Assembly: GCA_017614625.1 (NCBI GenBank)
Contig: JAGABK010000200.1
Coordinates: 1 to 13,455 of the forward strand
Length of the DNA stretch: 13,455 bases
Direction of reading: 5' to 3'
Origin: Spirochaetales bacterium
Lineage (GTDB): Bacteria; Spirochaetota; Spirochaetia; Sphaerochaetales; Sphaerochaetaceae
In this document: in pieces, positions 7,105-13,455 of the stretch
Layout: each line of letters opens with the position of its first letter
Numbering within the stretch: the first letter of the stretch is position 1
The notes under the pieces: generated by a model
Told to the model about the DNA's origin: nothing
The model's input: the letters and a program-made list of their open reading frames with translations, nothing else
The model's database searches: none
Made by a program: the position numbers and the translations under genes

Positions 7105-7201
7105 TTGCATGTATTCATAAATAATGTTGATAGCATCGGAAAAATGTTGCAACTTTGCACACTATTAAAAGCTGCAAAAGAAAAATATTGCAATATTGCA
7201 C
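7105..7201. promoter_or_regulatory. Phased TTGCA operator sites between divergent genes
   Basis: TTGCA occurs at 7105, 7147 and 7188, spaced 42 and 41 bp, about four helical turns. The second and third are doubled eight bases on (TTGCAACTTTGCAC at 7147-7160; TTGCAATATTGCAC at 7188-7201). The last sits in perfect palindromes (AATATTGCAATATT, 7184-7197; TGCAATATTGCA, 7189-7200) ending three bases before a TATAAT. The layout fits binding by an oligomeric repressor that controls both directions. The adjacent DeoR-family gene is the obvious candidate. The assignment is inference. Confidence 0.5.
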
Positions 7202-7204
7202 TTT

Positions 7205-7210
7205 TATAAT
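7205..7210 (+). promoter_or_regulatory. -10 element of the DeoR-family repressor gene
   Basis: A perfect TATAAT lies 51 bp before the chosen start codon. No good -35 is found 16-18 bases upstream, where the sequence is A-rich. The TTGCAA palindrome occupies the spacer, so a bound repressor would block RNA polymerase, fitting autoregulation. The element also shows that an upstream TTG start at 7196 cannot be the real one. Confidence 0.5.
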
Positions 7211-7261
7211 GTTGGTTGTATCATCAATGCCGGAAGCATCAACCACAAGGAAGGTATCTAC

Positions 7262-8059
7262 ATGTTGGCGAAAGACAGGAGAAACGAGATTCTCAAGACA
7301 CTGCGTGCAAATGGCGGAATGATAAAGATGACGGAAATCATCAGCCAGTACGGAGTATCCCATGAAACCGCAAGAAGAGACATCGAGGCCCTTCAGGACA
7401 AAGGGTACGTGAAAAGGATTTTCGGCGGAGCACTGCTCAACACGGACAAATCGATGTCCATAGACTTCTCCCTGGACCAGGAGACCTTCGAGAACGGCAT
7501 GGAGGAAAGACAGGCGATCGGCCGGGAAGCCGCGAAGCTCGTAAGAGAGGGAGAGACGGTTCTTCTCGCAAACGGGACAACGGTGCTGGAGGTCGCCCGC
7601 AACCTGAAGGAATTCCACAACCTCACCATCATCACGAACTCCCTCCCGGTGATAAACGAACTCATAGGCACGAACTTCGACATCTTCGTCCTGGGAGGAA
7701 AGATAGACAACAACGAACTCAACATGTCCGGATATCTCGGAGTCCAGGCCATGAAGAGCATCTACGTGGACAAGGCATTCATCGGCGCCGGAGGCGTCAC
7801 CGTGGAGCAAGGGATATCCGACTATTCACTTACGGATGCAAGTCTGAGAAATGAAGTGGTCGAACATGCCAGCTCGGTTATTCTCGTGACCCACAGCGAG
7901 AAATTCGGAAACAACGCCTTTGCCTTGGGCATTCCTCTCAAGACAGTAGATACGATCGTCACAGATTCCGGCCTGTCCGAGGAATACCGCACCAGAATCT
8001 CCGAAATGGGAATCAACATAGTCATCGCGAAAAGCGGATACGCAAAGGATTCCCTCTGA
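7262..8059 (+). CDS. DeoR-family transcriptional repressor
   Basis: A 265-residue regulator. The N-terminal DeoR-type helix-turn-helix spans about 20-56 (MTEIISQYGVSHETARRDIE, then GYVKRIFGGA). The C-terminal DeoRC sensor domain (about 75-260) includes ANGTTVLEVA, TNSLPV, VLGG, IGAGGV and ILVTHSEKFG, the phosphosugar-binding fold. DeoR repressors usually respond to phosphorylated sugar intermediates. AAGGAAGG lies seven bases before ATG at 7262; a longer frame opening at TTG 7196 would place the promoter inside the gene. It is the only plus-strand gene, divergent from the M81-transporter operon across 255 bp with phased TTGCA sites, and is probably that operon's regulator and autoregulated. 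Its TGA directly abuts the stop codon of the convergent second M81 gene. Confidence 0.92.
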   Translation: MLAKDRRNEILKTLRANGGMIKMTEIISQYGVSHETARRDIEALQDKGYVKRIFGGALLNTDKSMSIDFSLDQETFENGMEERQAIGREAAKLVREGETVLLANGTTVLEVARNLKEFHNLTIITNSLPVINELIGTNFDIFVLGGKIDNNELNMSGYLGVQAMKSIYVDKAFIGAGGVTVEQGISDYSLTDASLRNEVVEHASSVILVTHSEKFGNNAFALGIPLKTVDTIVTDSGLSEEYRTRISEMGINIVIAKSGYAKDSL

Positions 8060-9547
8060 TCATCTCAATGCGGCAGGCTCCTGGATCCTGTAGTCCGAAA
8101 TGTCCGCGAACGGGAAAATCCTGTCCTTGGGAAGCTTTCTGAAATCCAGAACCGTCAGGTCCGCTGCCGCGGCTCCCGGGGTGTTGGTCTCGCAGATCTC
8201 GCAGGAGATGGGCTCGTAGTGAGTCCTGAACGAGGTGCACGCCTTGACGTTCACCAGCCGGTAGTCCTCCGGCTCGATTCCGAAGTTGCGGTAGAGCGCC
8301 GGATTGCCCGACCCCGAGATGTACTCAAGGACGACTATGTCCACGTTGCGCCATCTGACCACAACCACCCTTCCGCTTCCGGCGACGGAGACTTCGGGCT
8401 CGGGATTGTGCTTCGAGACGACCTTCACATCAAGCTCCACGGGTCCGTAGAACGTGCGGCACAGAGTACCGCCCAGGCTGATGTGCTGCACCGAACCGAC
8501 CTCCTTGTCCCACAGGGCCTCGACGGCCGGAGTGTCGCGAAGGTAGAAGGCGGCCTTCACATCCGAATCAAGCGCCTTGATCCTCTCCAGGACGGCCGGG
8601 CTGTCGCCGCAGGCTCCCGCGTTGGTCGAATCCGGGGCGTCGCAAAGGACCATGGGCTTTCCGGTGGTGTTGGCCTCGGCCTTCCTGATGACCTCGTCGA
8701 TCGTGTACAGGTCCTGCCTGAAGGCCTCCCTGTTGTCCAGGAGCTTCTTCGCAAGCTCGTATCCGCAGGCCTTGGCCTGGGTCTCGTCCTCGCCTATCGT
8801 TATGATGCTGGCTCCGATCTCCTTCACGTCCAGCCAGGGCTGGGCCTGGAAGACTGTGAAATCCAGGATCCTTCCGGAATCGACCATGGCATGGGCCTGC
8901 TTTATCAGGTCTCCGAAGAACCCGCGAAGCGTGGTGTACGAGCCTGCGGGGACTATCATGGGAACGTTGGTCCTGTATGTCCTTGCGTGGATCCTGCCCT
9001 TCAGGGAATCAAGGAGCATCCTTGCCGCCCTGTCACCTGTCTCGTAGAAGTCCACGTGGGGATATGTCTGGTAGCCGCAGATGAAATCGGCGTTCCTCTG
9101 GATCCTGTCGGTTATGTTCGCATGCAGGTCGTAGGAGGAAGAGATGAGAACCGAGGGTCCGACCTGCTCCCTGAGCTTCTCAAGGATGTAACCGCACACA
9201 TCCTCGTGGCTTTCCGAGACGGTCGCCCCGTGCAGGGAGACGAGAAGTCCGTCCAGGGGAAGGCAGTCCTTCAGAAGGCTGGTCGTGCGTTCGACGAACC
9301 TGTCCACCACCTCGTCGGTCGCGGGACCTCCGCTGCTGAGCGCGGACATGAAGCAGAGCATCTCGGGCTTGACGCCCTCCTTCTCCACCGCTTCGACCAT
9401 CGCGCCGACGGTCCCCTGCTTCTCCTTGGCGAAGTCGTACATGGCCTGCCCTTCGAAGATGGCGCCGCGTTCATAGAAGTCGAGACCGGACGGAACCGGA
9501 TTGAACGAATTGGATTCCTGGCGGAAAGCACAGATAGCGATTCTCAT
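8060..9547 (-). CDS. M81-family (MlrC-like) metallopeptidase, solo copy
   Basis: A 495-residue cytoplasmic protein, full length for M81. It carries FRQESNSFNP (8-17), VSLHGATVSE, YDLHANIT (Asp140 and His142) and YPHVDF (His164) as the probable zinc site, then DSTNAGACGDSPAVLERI of the MlrC_C domain. It is about 55-60% identical by eye to the copy at 5504-7006; the two share the whole metal-site region but differ at 67-72 (FMSALS against FSMHAD) and in the loop before GRVV. AGGAG lies nine bases before the ATG. Unlike its paralogue it is not joined to transporter genes. It stands alone behind the dyad-repeat region and converges on the repressor gene. A related but distinct substrate or control is likely. 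Duplication on either side of the regulator suggests local gene duplication followed by divergence. Confidence 0.88.
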   Translation of the reverse strand: MRIAICAFRQESNSFNPVPSGLDFYERGAIFEGQAMYDFAKEKQGTVGAMVEAVEKEGVKPEMLCFMSALSSGGPATDEVVDRFVERTTSLLKDCLPLDGLLVSLHGATVSESHEDVCGYILEKLREQVGPSVLISSSYDLHANITDRIQRNADFICGYQTYPHVDFYETGDRAARMLLDSLKGRIHARTYRTNVPMIVPAGSYTTLRGFFGDLIKQAHAMVDSGRILDFTVFQAQPWLDVKEIGASIITIGEDETQAKACGYELAKKLLDNREAFRQDLYTIDEVIRKAEANTTGKPMVLCDAPDSTNAGACGDSPAVLERIKALDSDVKAAFYLRDTPAVEALWDKEVGSVQHISLGGTLCRTFYGPVELDVKVVSKHNPEPEVSVAGSGRVVVVRWRNVDIVVLEYISGSGNPALYRNFGIEPEDYRLVNVKACTSFRTHYEPISCEICETNTPGAAAADLTVLDFRKLPKDRIFPFADISDYRIQEPAALR

Positions 9548-9567
9548 GGTTTAGTTCTCCTGTGACT

Positions 9568-9596
9568 GATGTACACCACATGGGAAAGTCAGTCAA
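9568..9596 (-). promoter_or_regulatory. Possible weak promoter of the solo M81 gene
   Basis: On the minus strand TTGACT (9596-9591), 17 bases and TACATC (9573-9568) lie just upstream of the gene. The -35 is good and the -10 poor. The -10 is overlapped by a TGGTGTA motif (9578-9572), the same arm found in the repeat array upstream, which suggests that whatever binds the array could act here. Evidence is by inspection only. Confidence 0.3.
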
Positions 9597-9622
9597 TGGG
9601 TATGACACAACAGACCCTGCCA

Positions 9623-9762
9623 TGGTGTATTCTTCGCAGTTTTTCCGTTTTCTACACCAAATTCATGGTGTTTGTGGTGTACTTTTCACTGTTCTGTCCG
9701 AAAATACACCAGAAACAGAAGAAAACGGTGTAGTTTTCGCGATTTCCTTGAAAAATACACCA
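9623..9762. repeat. Dyad array, subfamily A: three TGGTGTA...TACACCA units
   Basis: Three 37-bp units at 9623-9659, 9675-9711 and 9726-9762. Each has (T/C)GGTGTA, exactly 23 bases, then TACACCA. Spacers are 15 and 14 bp, giving a period of 52 and 51 bp. Interiors are partly alike (TTTTC after the left arm in two units, GAAAA before the right arm in two units), so the inverted repeats can extend to about 12 bp. An isolated TACACCA at 9572 is 51 bp from the first unit. A 48-codon minus-strand frame (9663-9809) crosses two units and yields GVFFKEIAKTTP and GVFSDRTVKSTP, but it has no convincing Shine-Dalgarno. Confidence 0.75.
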
Positions 9763-9777
9763 CTCAGGAAAAAAGAA

Positions 9778-9914
9778 TTGTCATGAAAAACTGAAAAGTT
9801 CCATTTCATAACATATTTCCGCTGTGATTTGTCATGAATCGGAGAAAAAACTTTTTACGACAAGAAACGCAGGAAAATTGTCATGAATCAGAAAAAGAGA
9901 CAGATTCATGACAA
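9778..9914. repeat. Dyad array, subfamily B: three TTGTCATGAA...TTCATGACAA units
   Basis: Units lie at 9778-9814 (right arm TTCATAACAT, degenerate), 9829-9863 (right arm TTTACGACAA) and 9878-9914 (a perfect 12-bp inverted repeat, TTGTCATGAATC/GATTCATGACAA, around 13 bases). Lengths are 37, 35 and 37 bp and spacers 14 bp. The series continues in register with subfamily A: unit starts are 9623, 9675, 9726, 9778, 9829 and 9878. The arm sequence differs from subfamily A, but both arms changed together, keeping the symmetry. Two spacers are alike (GAAACAGAAGAAAA and GAAACGCAGGAAAA). No gene is visible here. Confidence 0.7.
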
Positions 9915-9944
9915 TCATCGGAGATGCTGTACTACCACCAGGAG

Positions 9945-9973
9945 AAAAAAAGACCGCAGCGTGTGCTGCGGTC
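9945..9973 (-). terminator. Rho-independent terminator of the rpoC-rpsL-rpsG operon
   Basis: GACCGCAGC (9952-9960) and GCTGCGGTC (9965-9973) form a perfect 9-bp GC-rich stem with a 4-base loop. On the minus strand seven T follow (complement of 9945-9951). It lies 28 bp past the rpsG stop codon and cleanly ends the ribosomal protein and polymerase operon before the dyad array. Confidence 0.92.
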
Positions 9974-10001
9974 CTCAGATCGTAACCGACCTGTGAAGGA
10001 A

Positions 10002-10472
10002 TCAGAACCTGATGTGGCTGAACGCCTTGTTGGCTTCTGCCATTCTGTGCATGTCTTCCTTCTTCTTGAATGCCGAACCGGTGTTCGCATATGCATCCAA
10101 AAGCTCAGCGGCGAGCTTCTCGCTCATCGACTTTCCGCTGCGGCTGCGTGCGGCTGCGATCAGCCAGCGCATTGCCAGAGCTTCACGTCTGGGTTCGCGG
10201 ATCTCGGTAGGAACCTGATAGGTCGCTCCACCGACTCTCTTGGACTTGACTTCGACGACAGGCTTGACGTTGTCGAGAGCCTTTGTGAAGACATCGAGCG
10301 GAGCCTCTCCGGTCTTCTCGCCCATGATCTTCATTGCGTCGTAGAGGATGCGTGTGCTTACGGACTTCTTGCCGTCGAGCATCATGCGGTTGATGAACTT
10401 CTCAACGACTGTGCTGTTGTAAACTGAATCCGGAAGGATTTCCCTGACGGGTGCGTTTGTTCTTCTTGACAT
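10002..10472 (-). CDS. rpsG: 30S ribosomal protein S7
   Basis: A 156-residue protein of standard bacterial length, starting MSRRTNAPVREILPDSVY. It binds the 3' major domain of 16S rRNA, nucleates assembly of the small-subunit head and contacts tRNA at the E site. Family blocks include KFINRMMLDGKKS, the beta-hairpin region VGGATYQVPTEIREPRREALAMRWLI (roughly 81-106) and the C-terminal helix with AFKKKEDMHRMAEANKAFSH. The start follows GAGGAGGT, which overlaps the rpsL stop codon region; the gap to rpsL is 15 bp, so the two are co-translated neighbours. S7 is an autogenous regulator in E. coli, but no matching site is evident here. fusA and tuf do not follow, unlike in the E. coli str operon. 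Confidence 0.98.
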   Translation of the reverse strand: MSRRTNAPVREILPDSVYNSTVVEKFINRMMLDGKKSVSTRILYDAMKIMGEKTGEAPLDVFTKALDNVKPVVEVKSKRVGGATYQVPTEIREPRREALAMRWLIAAARSRSGKSMSEKLAAELLDAYANTGSAFKKKEDMHRMAEANKAFSHIRF

Positions 10473-10487
10473 ACAGATACCTCCTCA

Positions 10488-10862
10488 TCAAGCCTTGGGC
10501 TTCTTTGTACCGTACTTGGAGCGGCTTCTCTTTCTGTCGGTGACACCCTGAGTATCCTTCGTACCACGGATGATGTGGTAACGTACACCAGGAAGGTCCT
10601 TGACTCTTCCGCCACGGATGAGGACAACCGAGTGTTCTTGGAGGTTGTGGCCGATACCGGGAATGTAGGCTGTGACTTCGATTCCGTTCGAAAGACGGAC
10701 ACGGGCGACCTTTCTCAAAGCTGAGTTAGGCTTCTTCGGTGTGACGGTCATGACTTTGGTGCAGACACCGCGCTTCTGCGGGCAGCCTTCGAGTGCCGGA
10801 GACTTTGTCTTGTGTGTGACCTTTGCACGACCCTTTCTGACCAGTTGGTTAATTGTAGGCAT
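10488..10862 (-). CDS. rpsL: 30S ribosomal protein S12
   Basis: A 124-residue protein matching S12 over its full length, from MPTINQLVRKGRAK to the end KYGTKKPKA. It sits at the decoding centre of the small subunit and controls tRNA selection accuracy. TPKKPNSALRK (41-51) and RGGRVKDLPGVRYH (83-96) are the two decoding loops. Lys43 and Lys88, the classic streptomycin-resistance positions, are both wild type, and Asp89, the usual methylthiolation site, is present. GAGGAG lies nine bases before the ATG. It follows rpoC after 128 bp and precedes rpsG, the order known from spirochaetes such as Treponema. Confidence 0.98.
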   Translation of the reverse strand: MPTINQLVRKGRAKVTHKTKSPALEGCPQKRGVCTKVMTVTPKKPNSALRKVARVRLSNGIEVTAYIPGIGHNLQEHSVVLIRGGRVKDLPGVRYHIIRGTKDTQGVTDRKRSRSKYGTKKPKA

Positions 10863-10891
10863 TCTTGCTTACTCCTCACCGTACACGACGC

Positions 10892-10985
10892 TCCGGGCGA
10901 AGCCGGACAACTGCCATGTACGCAATTCAACCACTCATACGAATGGTTTTTATCTTTTCCGGAAGACCCTTTCAGGCCTTCCGGA
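10892..10985 (-). other. Three hairpins in the rpoC-rpsL gap
   Basis: TCCGGAAG/CTTCCGGA (10958-10965/10978-10985) is a perfect 8-bp stem right after the rpoC stop codon. ACCACTC/GAATGGT (10930-10936/10941-10947) forms a 7-bp stem with one G-U pair. TCCGG/CCGGA (10892-10896/10903-10907) has a 6-base loop. None is followed by a T-run on the minus strand, so transcription probably reads through into rpsL, with the stems serving as processing or stability elements. That role is inference. Confidence 0.4.
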
Positions 10986-10990
10986 TCAAA

Positions 10991-13455
10991 TCACTCCTCG
11001 TCCTCACCGGCGAAATCGTCGACGGCATCCGCCTCGTCCGCATCTCCGATGAAGTCGTCCTCGACGGTCATTCCCGCAAGGTCCTCATACTCTTCCTGGG
11101 CCCTTTCGCTCATGACCGACTCGACTCTGTCGCTGAGTGCCAGCGCGTCCTCGTCCTTGAGCTTGACATCCCTGTAGCACTTCATGCCTGTTCCGGCAGG
11201 AATGAGGTGTCCGATGATGACGTTCTCCTTCAGACCGCGCAATTCATCTCTACTACCAGCAATCGCGGCGTTTGTCAAGACCTTGGTGGTCTCCTGGAAC
11301 GAAGCTGCGCTTATGAACGAATCGATCGAAAGCGAGGCGTTCGTGATTCCGAGCAGACACGGTCTTGCGATAGCGGGCTCTCCGCCGGTGGCGATTGTGT
11401 TCGCGTTCTCCTCGTGGAAGCGGTACTTGTCGACCTTCTGTCCCAGGATGAAGCGGGTGTCGCCGGTCTTGAGGATCTCGACCTTGCGGAGCATCTGCCT
11501 GACGACGATTCCGAGGTGCTTGTCGTTGATGTCGACGCCCTGGAGTCTGTAGACCTCCTGAACCTCGTTGAGCAGGAACTGCTGAAGCTGGTTCTCGCCG
11601 GCGATGTCGAGGATGTCATGCGGGTCGATGTTTCCGTCGCACAGGCGCTCGCCTGCCTCGACGTGGTCCTTCTCCCTGACAAGGATGTGCTTTCCGAGCA
11701 GGATGGAGTGCTTGTACTCCTTGCCGAACTCGTCGGTGACGATGATGACTCTCTTGCCCTTCTCGATTCCGCCGTAGGAGACTTCTCCGCTGGCCTTCGC
11801 GAGGACAGCCACGTTCCTGGGCTTGCGGGCCTCGAACAGCTCTCCGACCCTCGGAAGACCTCCGGTGATGTCCTTCGTCTTCACGCTGGCCATGAGCAGT
11901 CTGGCGATGACCTGTCCCTTGGACACCATCTCGCCCTCGCCCACCTGCAGGTAGGACGAACCGGGCAGCAGATAGGATGAGAGGACGTTGCCGTCCGCAT
12001 CGATGATCTCGATCTTCGGCTCGACGTTCTCAAGGGCGTGGTCGGTGACCCTGTAGCCTACCGTACCGGTTTCCTCGTTGACTTCCTTTATCAATGTGAT
12101 GCCGGGCGTGAGGTCCTGGAAGCGGGCCATACCGTCGAACTCGGAGATGATCGGCTCGGAGAACGGGTCGAACGAGATGACGGCCTCGCCGGTGGGAAGA
12201 TACTGGTTCTCGCCCACGTGGAGGACAGATCCGGTCTTGGCGTCCATTCTCTCCTCGCTTCCGAGGACGACGGCCTTGTCGCCGAGGACCTTGACAAGAC
12301 CGCCCTTGATCGAGCATGTGAGGCTCTCCTTGCCCTTCATGCAGATCGCGGTGTTGCCCGCGACCTTCATTCCGTCGGAGATTCCCTTGGCGAGGGAGAC
12401 GCCGTCTCCGAGGCTGAACTCGTCGAGAGCCGGCCTGTAGAAGATGTAGCCCTTTCTGGTGAACAGGTTCTCACCGTCCTCCTGGCGCTCTACGATGCTT
12501 CCGGAGATCTTCGTGATGTACACGGGATGCTTGAAGGTGACCTTGTTCTCCTCTGCGCTGGTGGATGCTGTTCCTCCGACGTGGAAGGTTCTCATGGTCA
12601 GCTGCGTACCGGGCTGTCCGATGGACTGTGCGGCGATGATTCCGACAGCCTCACCGACCGAAACCGGCTTGTTGGTCGCAAGGTTGCGGCCGTAGCACTT
12701 CTTGCAGACGCCGTGCTTGGCCTCGCAGGTGAGAACGGTCCTGACCAGGACTCCCTCGACTCCAGCATCCTCGATGGCCTTGGCCTCGTCATCCGTGATC
12801 TCGTGGTCCAGCGGGACGATGACCTCGCCGGTGTTCGGGTTGATGACGTTCTCGAGCGTGTAGTGTCCGGTGATCCTGTCGGCAAGGCTCTGGATGACCT
12901 CGTCACCGTCCTTGATGGCGGTCCTGACGATACCGTTGATGGTTCCGCAGTCCTCCTGGTTGATGACGACGTCCTGCGAGATGTCGACCAGTCTTCTGGT
13001 GAGATATCCGGCCTCTGCTGTCTTGAGGGCTGTATCGGACAGACCCTTTCTGGCACCGTTGGTCGAGATGAAGAACTCGATGATCGAGAGACCTTCCTTG
13101 AAGTTCGACTTGATGGGGAACTCGATGATGTCGCCGTTCGGCTTGGACATGAGTCCGCGCATTCCGCCGAGCTGACGGATCTGGGTCTTGGATCCTCTTG
13201 CACCGGAATCGGCCATGAGGAACAGCGGGTTGAAACCGTTCTGGCTCTCGCGGAGCTTTGCCATGAGCTCGTCGGCAAGCTGCTCGTTCGTCTGCGACCA
13301 GATGTCGATGAGCCTGTTGTAGCGCTCCTCCTGGGTGATCTGACCGTGATGGTACTGCTCCAGGACTTCGGACTGCTTGGCGTTGGCAGCGTCGACGAGG
13401 GTCTTCTTGGACTCCGGGACGATCATGTCGGAAAGACCGATCGTGGCTCCGAAGA
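10991..13455 (-). CDS. rpoC: DNA-directed RNA polymerase subunit beta' (3' part; 5' end outside window)
   Basis: The visible 821 codons are the C-terminal part of beta'; the reading frame is open to the window edge and continues beyond it. The methionine at 13426 (MIVPESKK) is internal, since the upstream GATIGLSD still aligns with E. coli beta'. Visible landmarks are MADSGARGS, the bridge helix GARKGLSDTALKTAEAGYLTRRLVD, the zinc site with EDC followed by CEAKHGVCKKC, the trigger loop around AAQSIGQPGTQLTMRTFHVGG, and the late blocks TKDITGGLPRVGELFEARKP, EVYRLQGVDINDKH and SFISAASFQETTKVLTNAAIAG. The catalytic NADFDGD block lies outside. The C-terminus ends in a strongly acidic tail. It is co-directional with rpsL and rpsG downstream and probably follows rpoB upstream. 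Confidence 0.98.
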   Translation of the reverse strand, partial: FGATIGLSDMIVPESKKTLVDAANAKQSEVLEQYHHGQITQEERYNRLIDIWSQTNEQLADELMAKLRESQNGFNPLFLMADSGARGSKTQIRQLGGMRGLMSKPNGDIIEFPIKSNFKEGLSIIEFFISTNGARKGLSDTALKTAEAGYLTRRLVDISQDVVINQEDCGTINGIVRTAIKDGDEVIQSLADRITGHYTLENVINPNTGEVIVPLDHEITDDEAKAIEDAGVEGVLVRTVLTCEAKHGVCKKCYGRNLATNKPVSVGEAVGIIAAQSIGQPGTQLTMRTFHVGGTASTSAEENKVTFKHPVYITKISGSIVERQEDGENLFTRKGYIFYRPALDEFSLGDGVSLAKGISDGMKVAGNTAICMKGKESLTCSIKGGLVKVLGDKAVVLGSEERMDAKTGSVLHVGENQYLPTGEAVISFDPFSEPIISEFDGMARFQDLTPGITLIKEVNEETGTVGYRVTDHALENVEPKIEIIDADGNVLSSYLLPGSSYLQVGEGEMVSKGQVIARLLMASVKTKDITGGLPRVGELFEARKPRNVAVLAKASGEVSYGGIEKGKRVIIVTDEFGKEYKHSILLGKHILVREKDHVEAGERLCDGNIDPHDILDIAGENQLQQFLLNEVQEVYRLQGVDINDKHLGIVVRQMLRKVEILKTGDTRFILGQKVDKYRFHEENANTIATGGEPAIARPCLLGITNASLSIDSFISAASFQETTKVLTNAAIAGSRDELRGLKENVIIGHLIPAGTGMKCYRDVKLKDEDALALSDRVESVMSERAQEEYEDLAGMTVEDDFIGDADEADAVDDFAGEDEE

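Noticed and set aside
7196..7261. Upstream TTG extension of the DeoR-family gene
   Set aside because: The extension contains the TATAAT and the operator palindrome, while a strong AAGGAAGG sits correctly before ATG at 7262.
9562..9786. Plus-strand 74-codon frame through the repeat region
   Set aside because: It starts at a GTG with no Shine-Dalgarno, overlaps the promoter of the M81 gene and consists mostly of the dyad repeats. It is better explained as a by-product of them.
9623..9914. CRISPR array or type III toxin-antitoxin RNA repeats
   Set aside because: Units of about 37 bp repeat, but the intervals are only 14-15 bp, the interiors are degenerate and no cas genes are seen. A ToxI-like RNA would need an adjacent toxin gene, and the neighbour is an M81 enzyme.
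11184..13278. Long open frames on other strands and frames across rpoC
   Set aside because: They are by-products of the GC-rich rpoC codon pattern. They resemble no protein and have low-complexity Arg/Ser-rich translations.
9993..13455. Missing fusA and tuf as a sign of rearrangement
   Set aside because: rpoC-rpsL-rpsG without fusA/tuf behind it is known in spirochaetes, and the terminator is clean, so this looks like the normal order.

Overview
The window reads as a bacterial chromosome segment. The best guess is a spirochaete near Sphaerochaeta/Treponema. Supporting signs are rpoC-rpsL-rpsG closing with a terminator and no fusA or tuf behind it, a substrate-binding protein whose leader ends in FAQGGSE, and a CUT1 sugar-type transporter with no ATPase of its own. 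This placement is inference, not proof. Coding DNA is GC-rich, while the non-coding stretches at 1-392, 7007-7261 and 9548-9944 are AT-rich and carry dense symmetric sequence.

From right to left: the 3' part of rpoC (its 5' end lies outside the window), then rpsL and rpsG, all on the minus strand and ending at a rho-independent terminator (9945-9973). Next comes an AT-rich gap of about 400 bp with six evenly spaced dyad units (9623-9914, period about 51 bp). A minus-strand M81-family (MlrC-like) metallopeptidase gene follows (8060-9547). The only plus-strand gene, a DeoR-type repressor (7262-8059), converges on it so tightly that the two stop codons abut.

The repressor shares its promoter region with a divergent minus-strand operon. 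That operon holds a second M81 metallopeptidase paralogue (5504-7006), two CUT1 ABC permeases (4599-5486 and 3766-4602), an extracytoplasmic solute-binding protein (2337-3701), a ComEC-like metallo-beta-lactamase-fold lipoprotein (1228-2253) and an SGNH-like protein lacking the usual catalytic His (393-1094). RNA hairpins sit before and after the solute-binding gene and in front of the SGNH gene, suggesting graded expression within the transcript.

My reading is an inducible catabolic locus. The repressor senses a (probably phosphorylated sugar-like) metabolite and acts at phased TTGCA sites between the divergent genes. The transporter imports an oligomer or glycoconjugate using a shared ATPase encoded elsewhere. 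The M81 enzymes cleave an amide, peptide or similar bond in the imported compound. The substrate is unknown.

The left end (1-320) holds a good minus-strand sigma70-type promoter and a leader of about 290 nt rich in complementary segments. It ends in a Shine-Dalgarno sequence at the window edge, so another minus-strand gene should start just outside.
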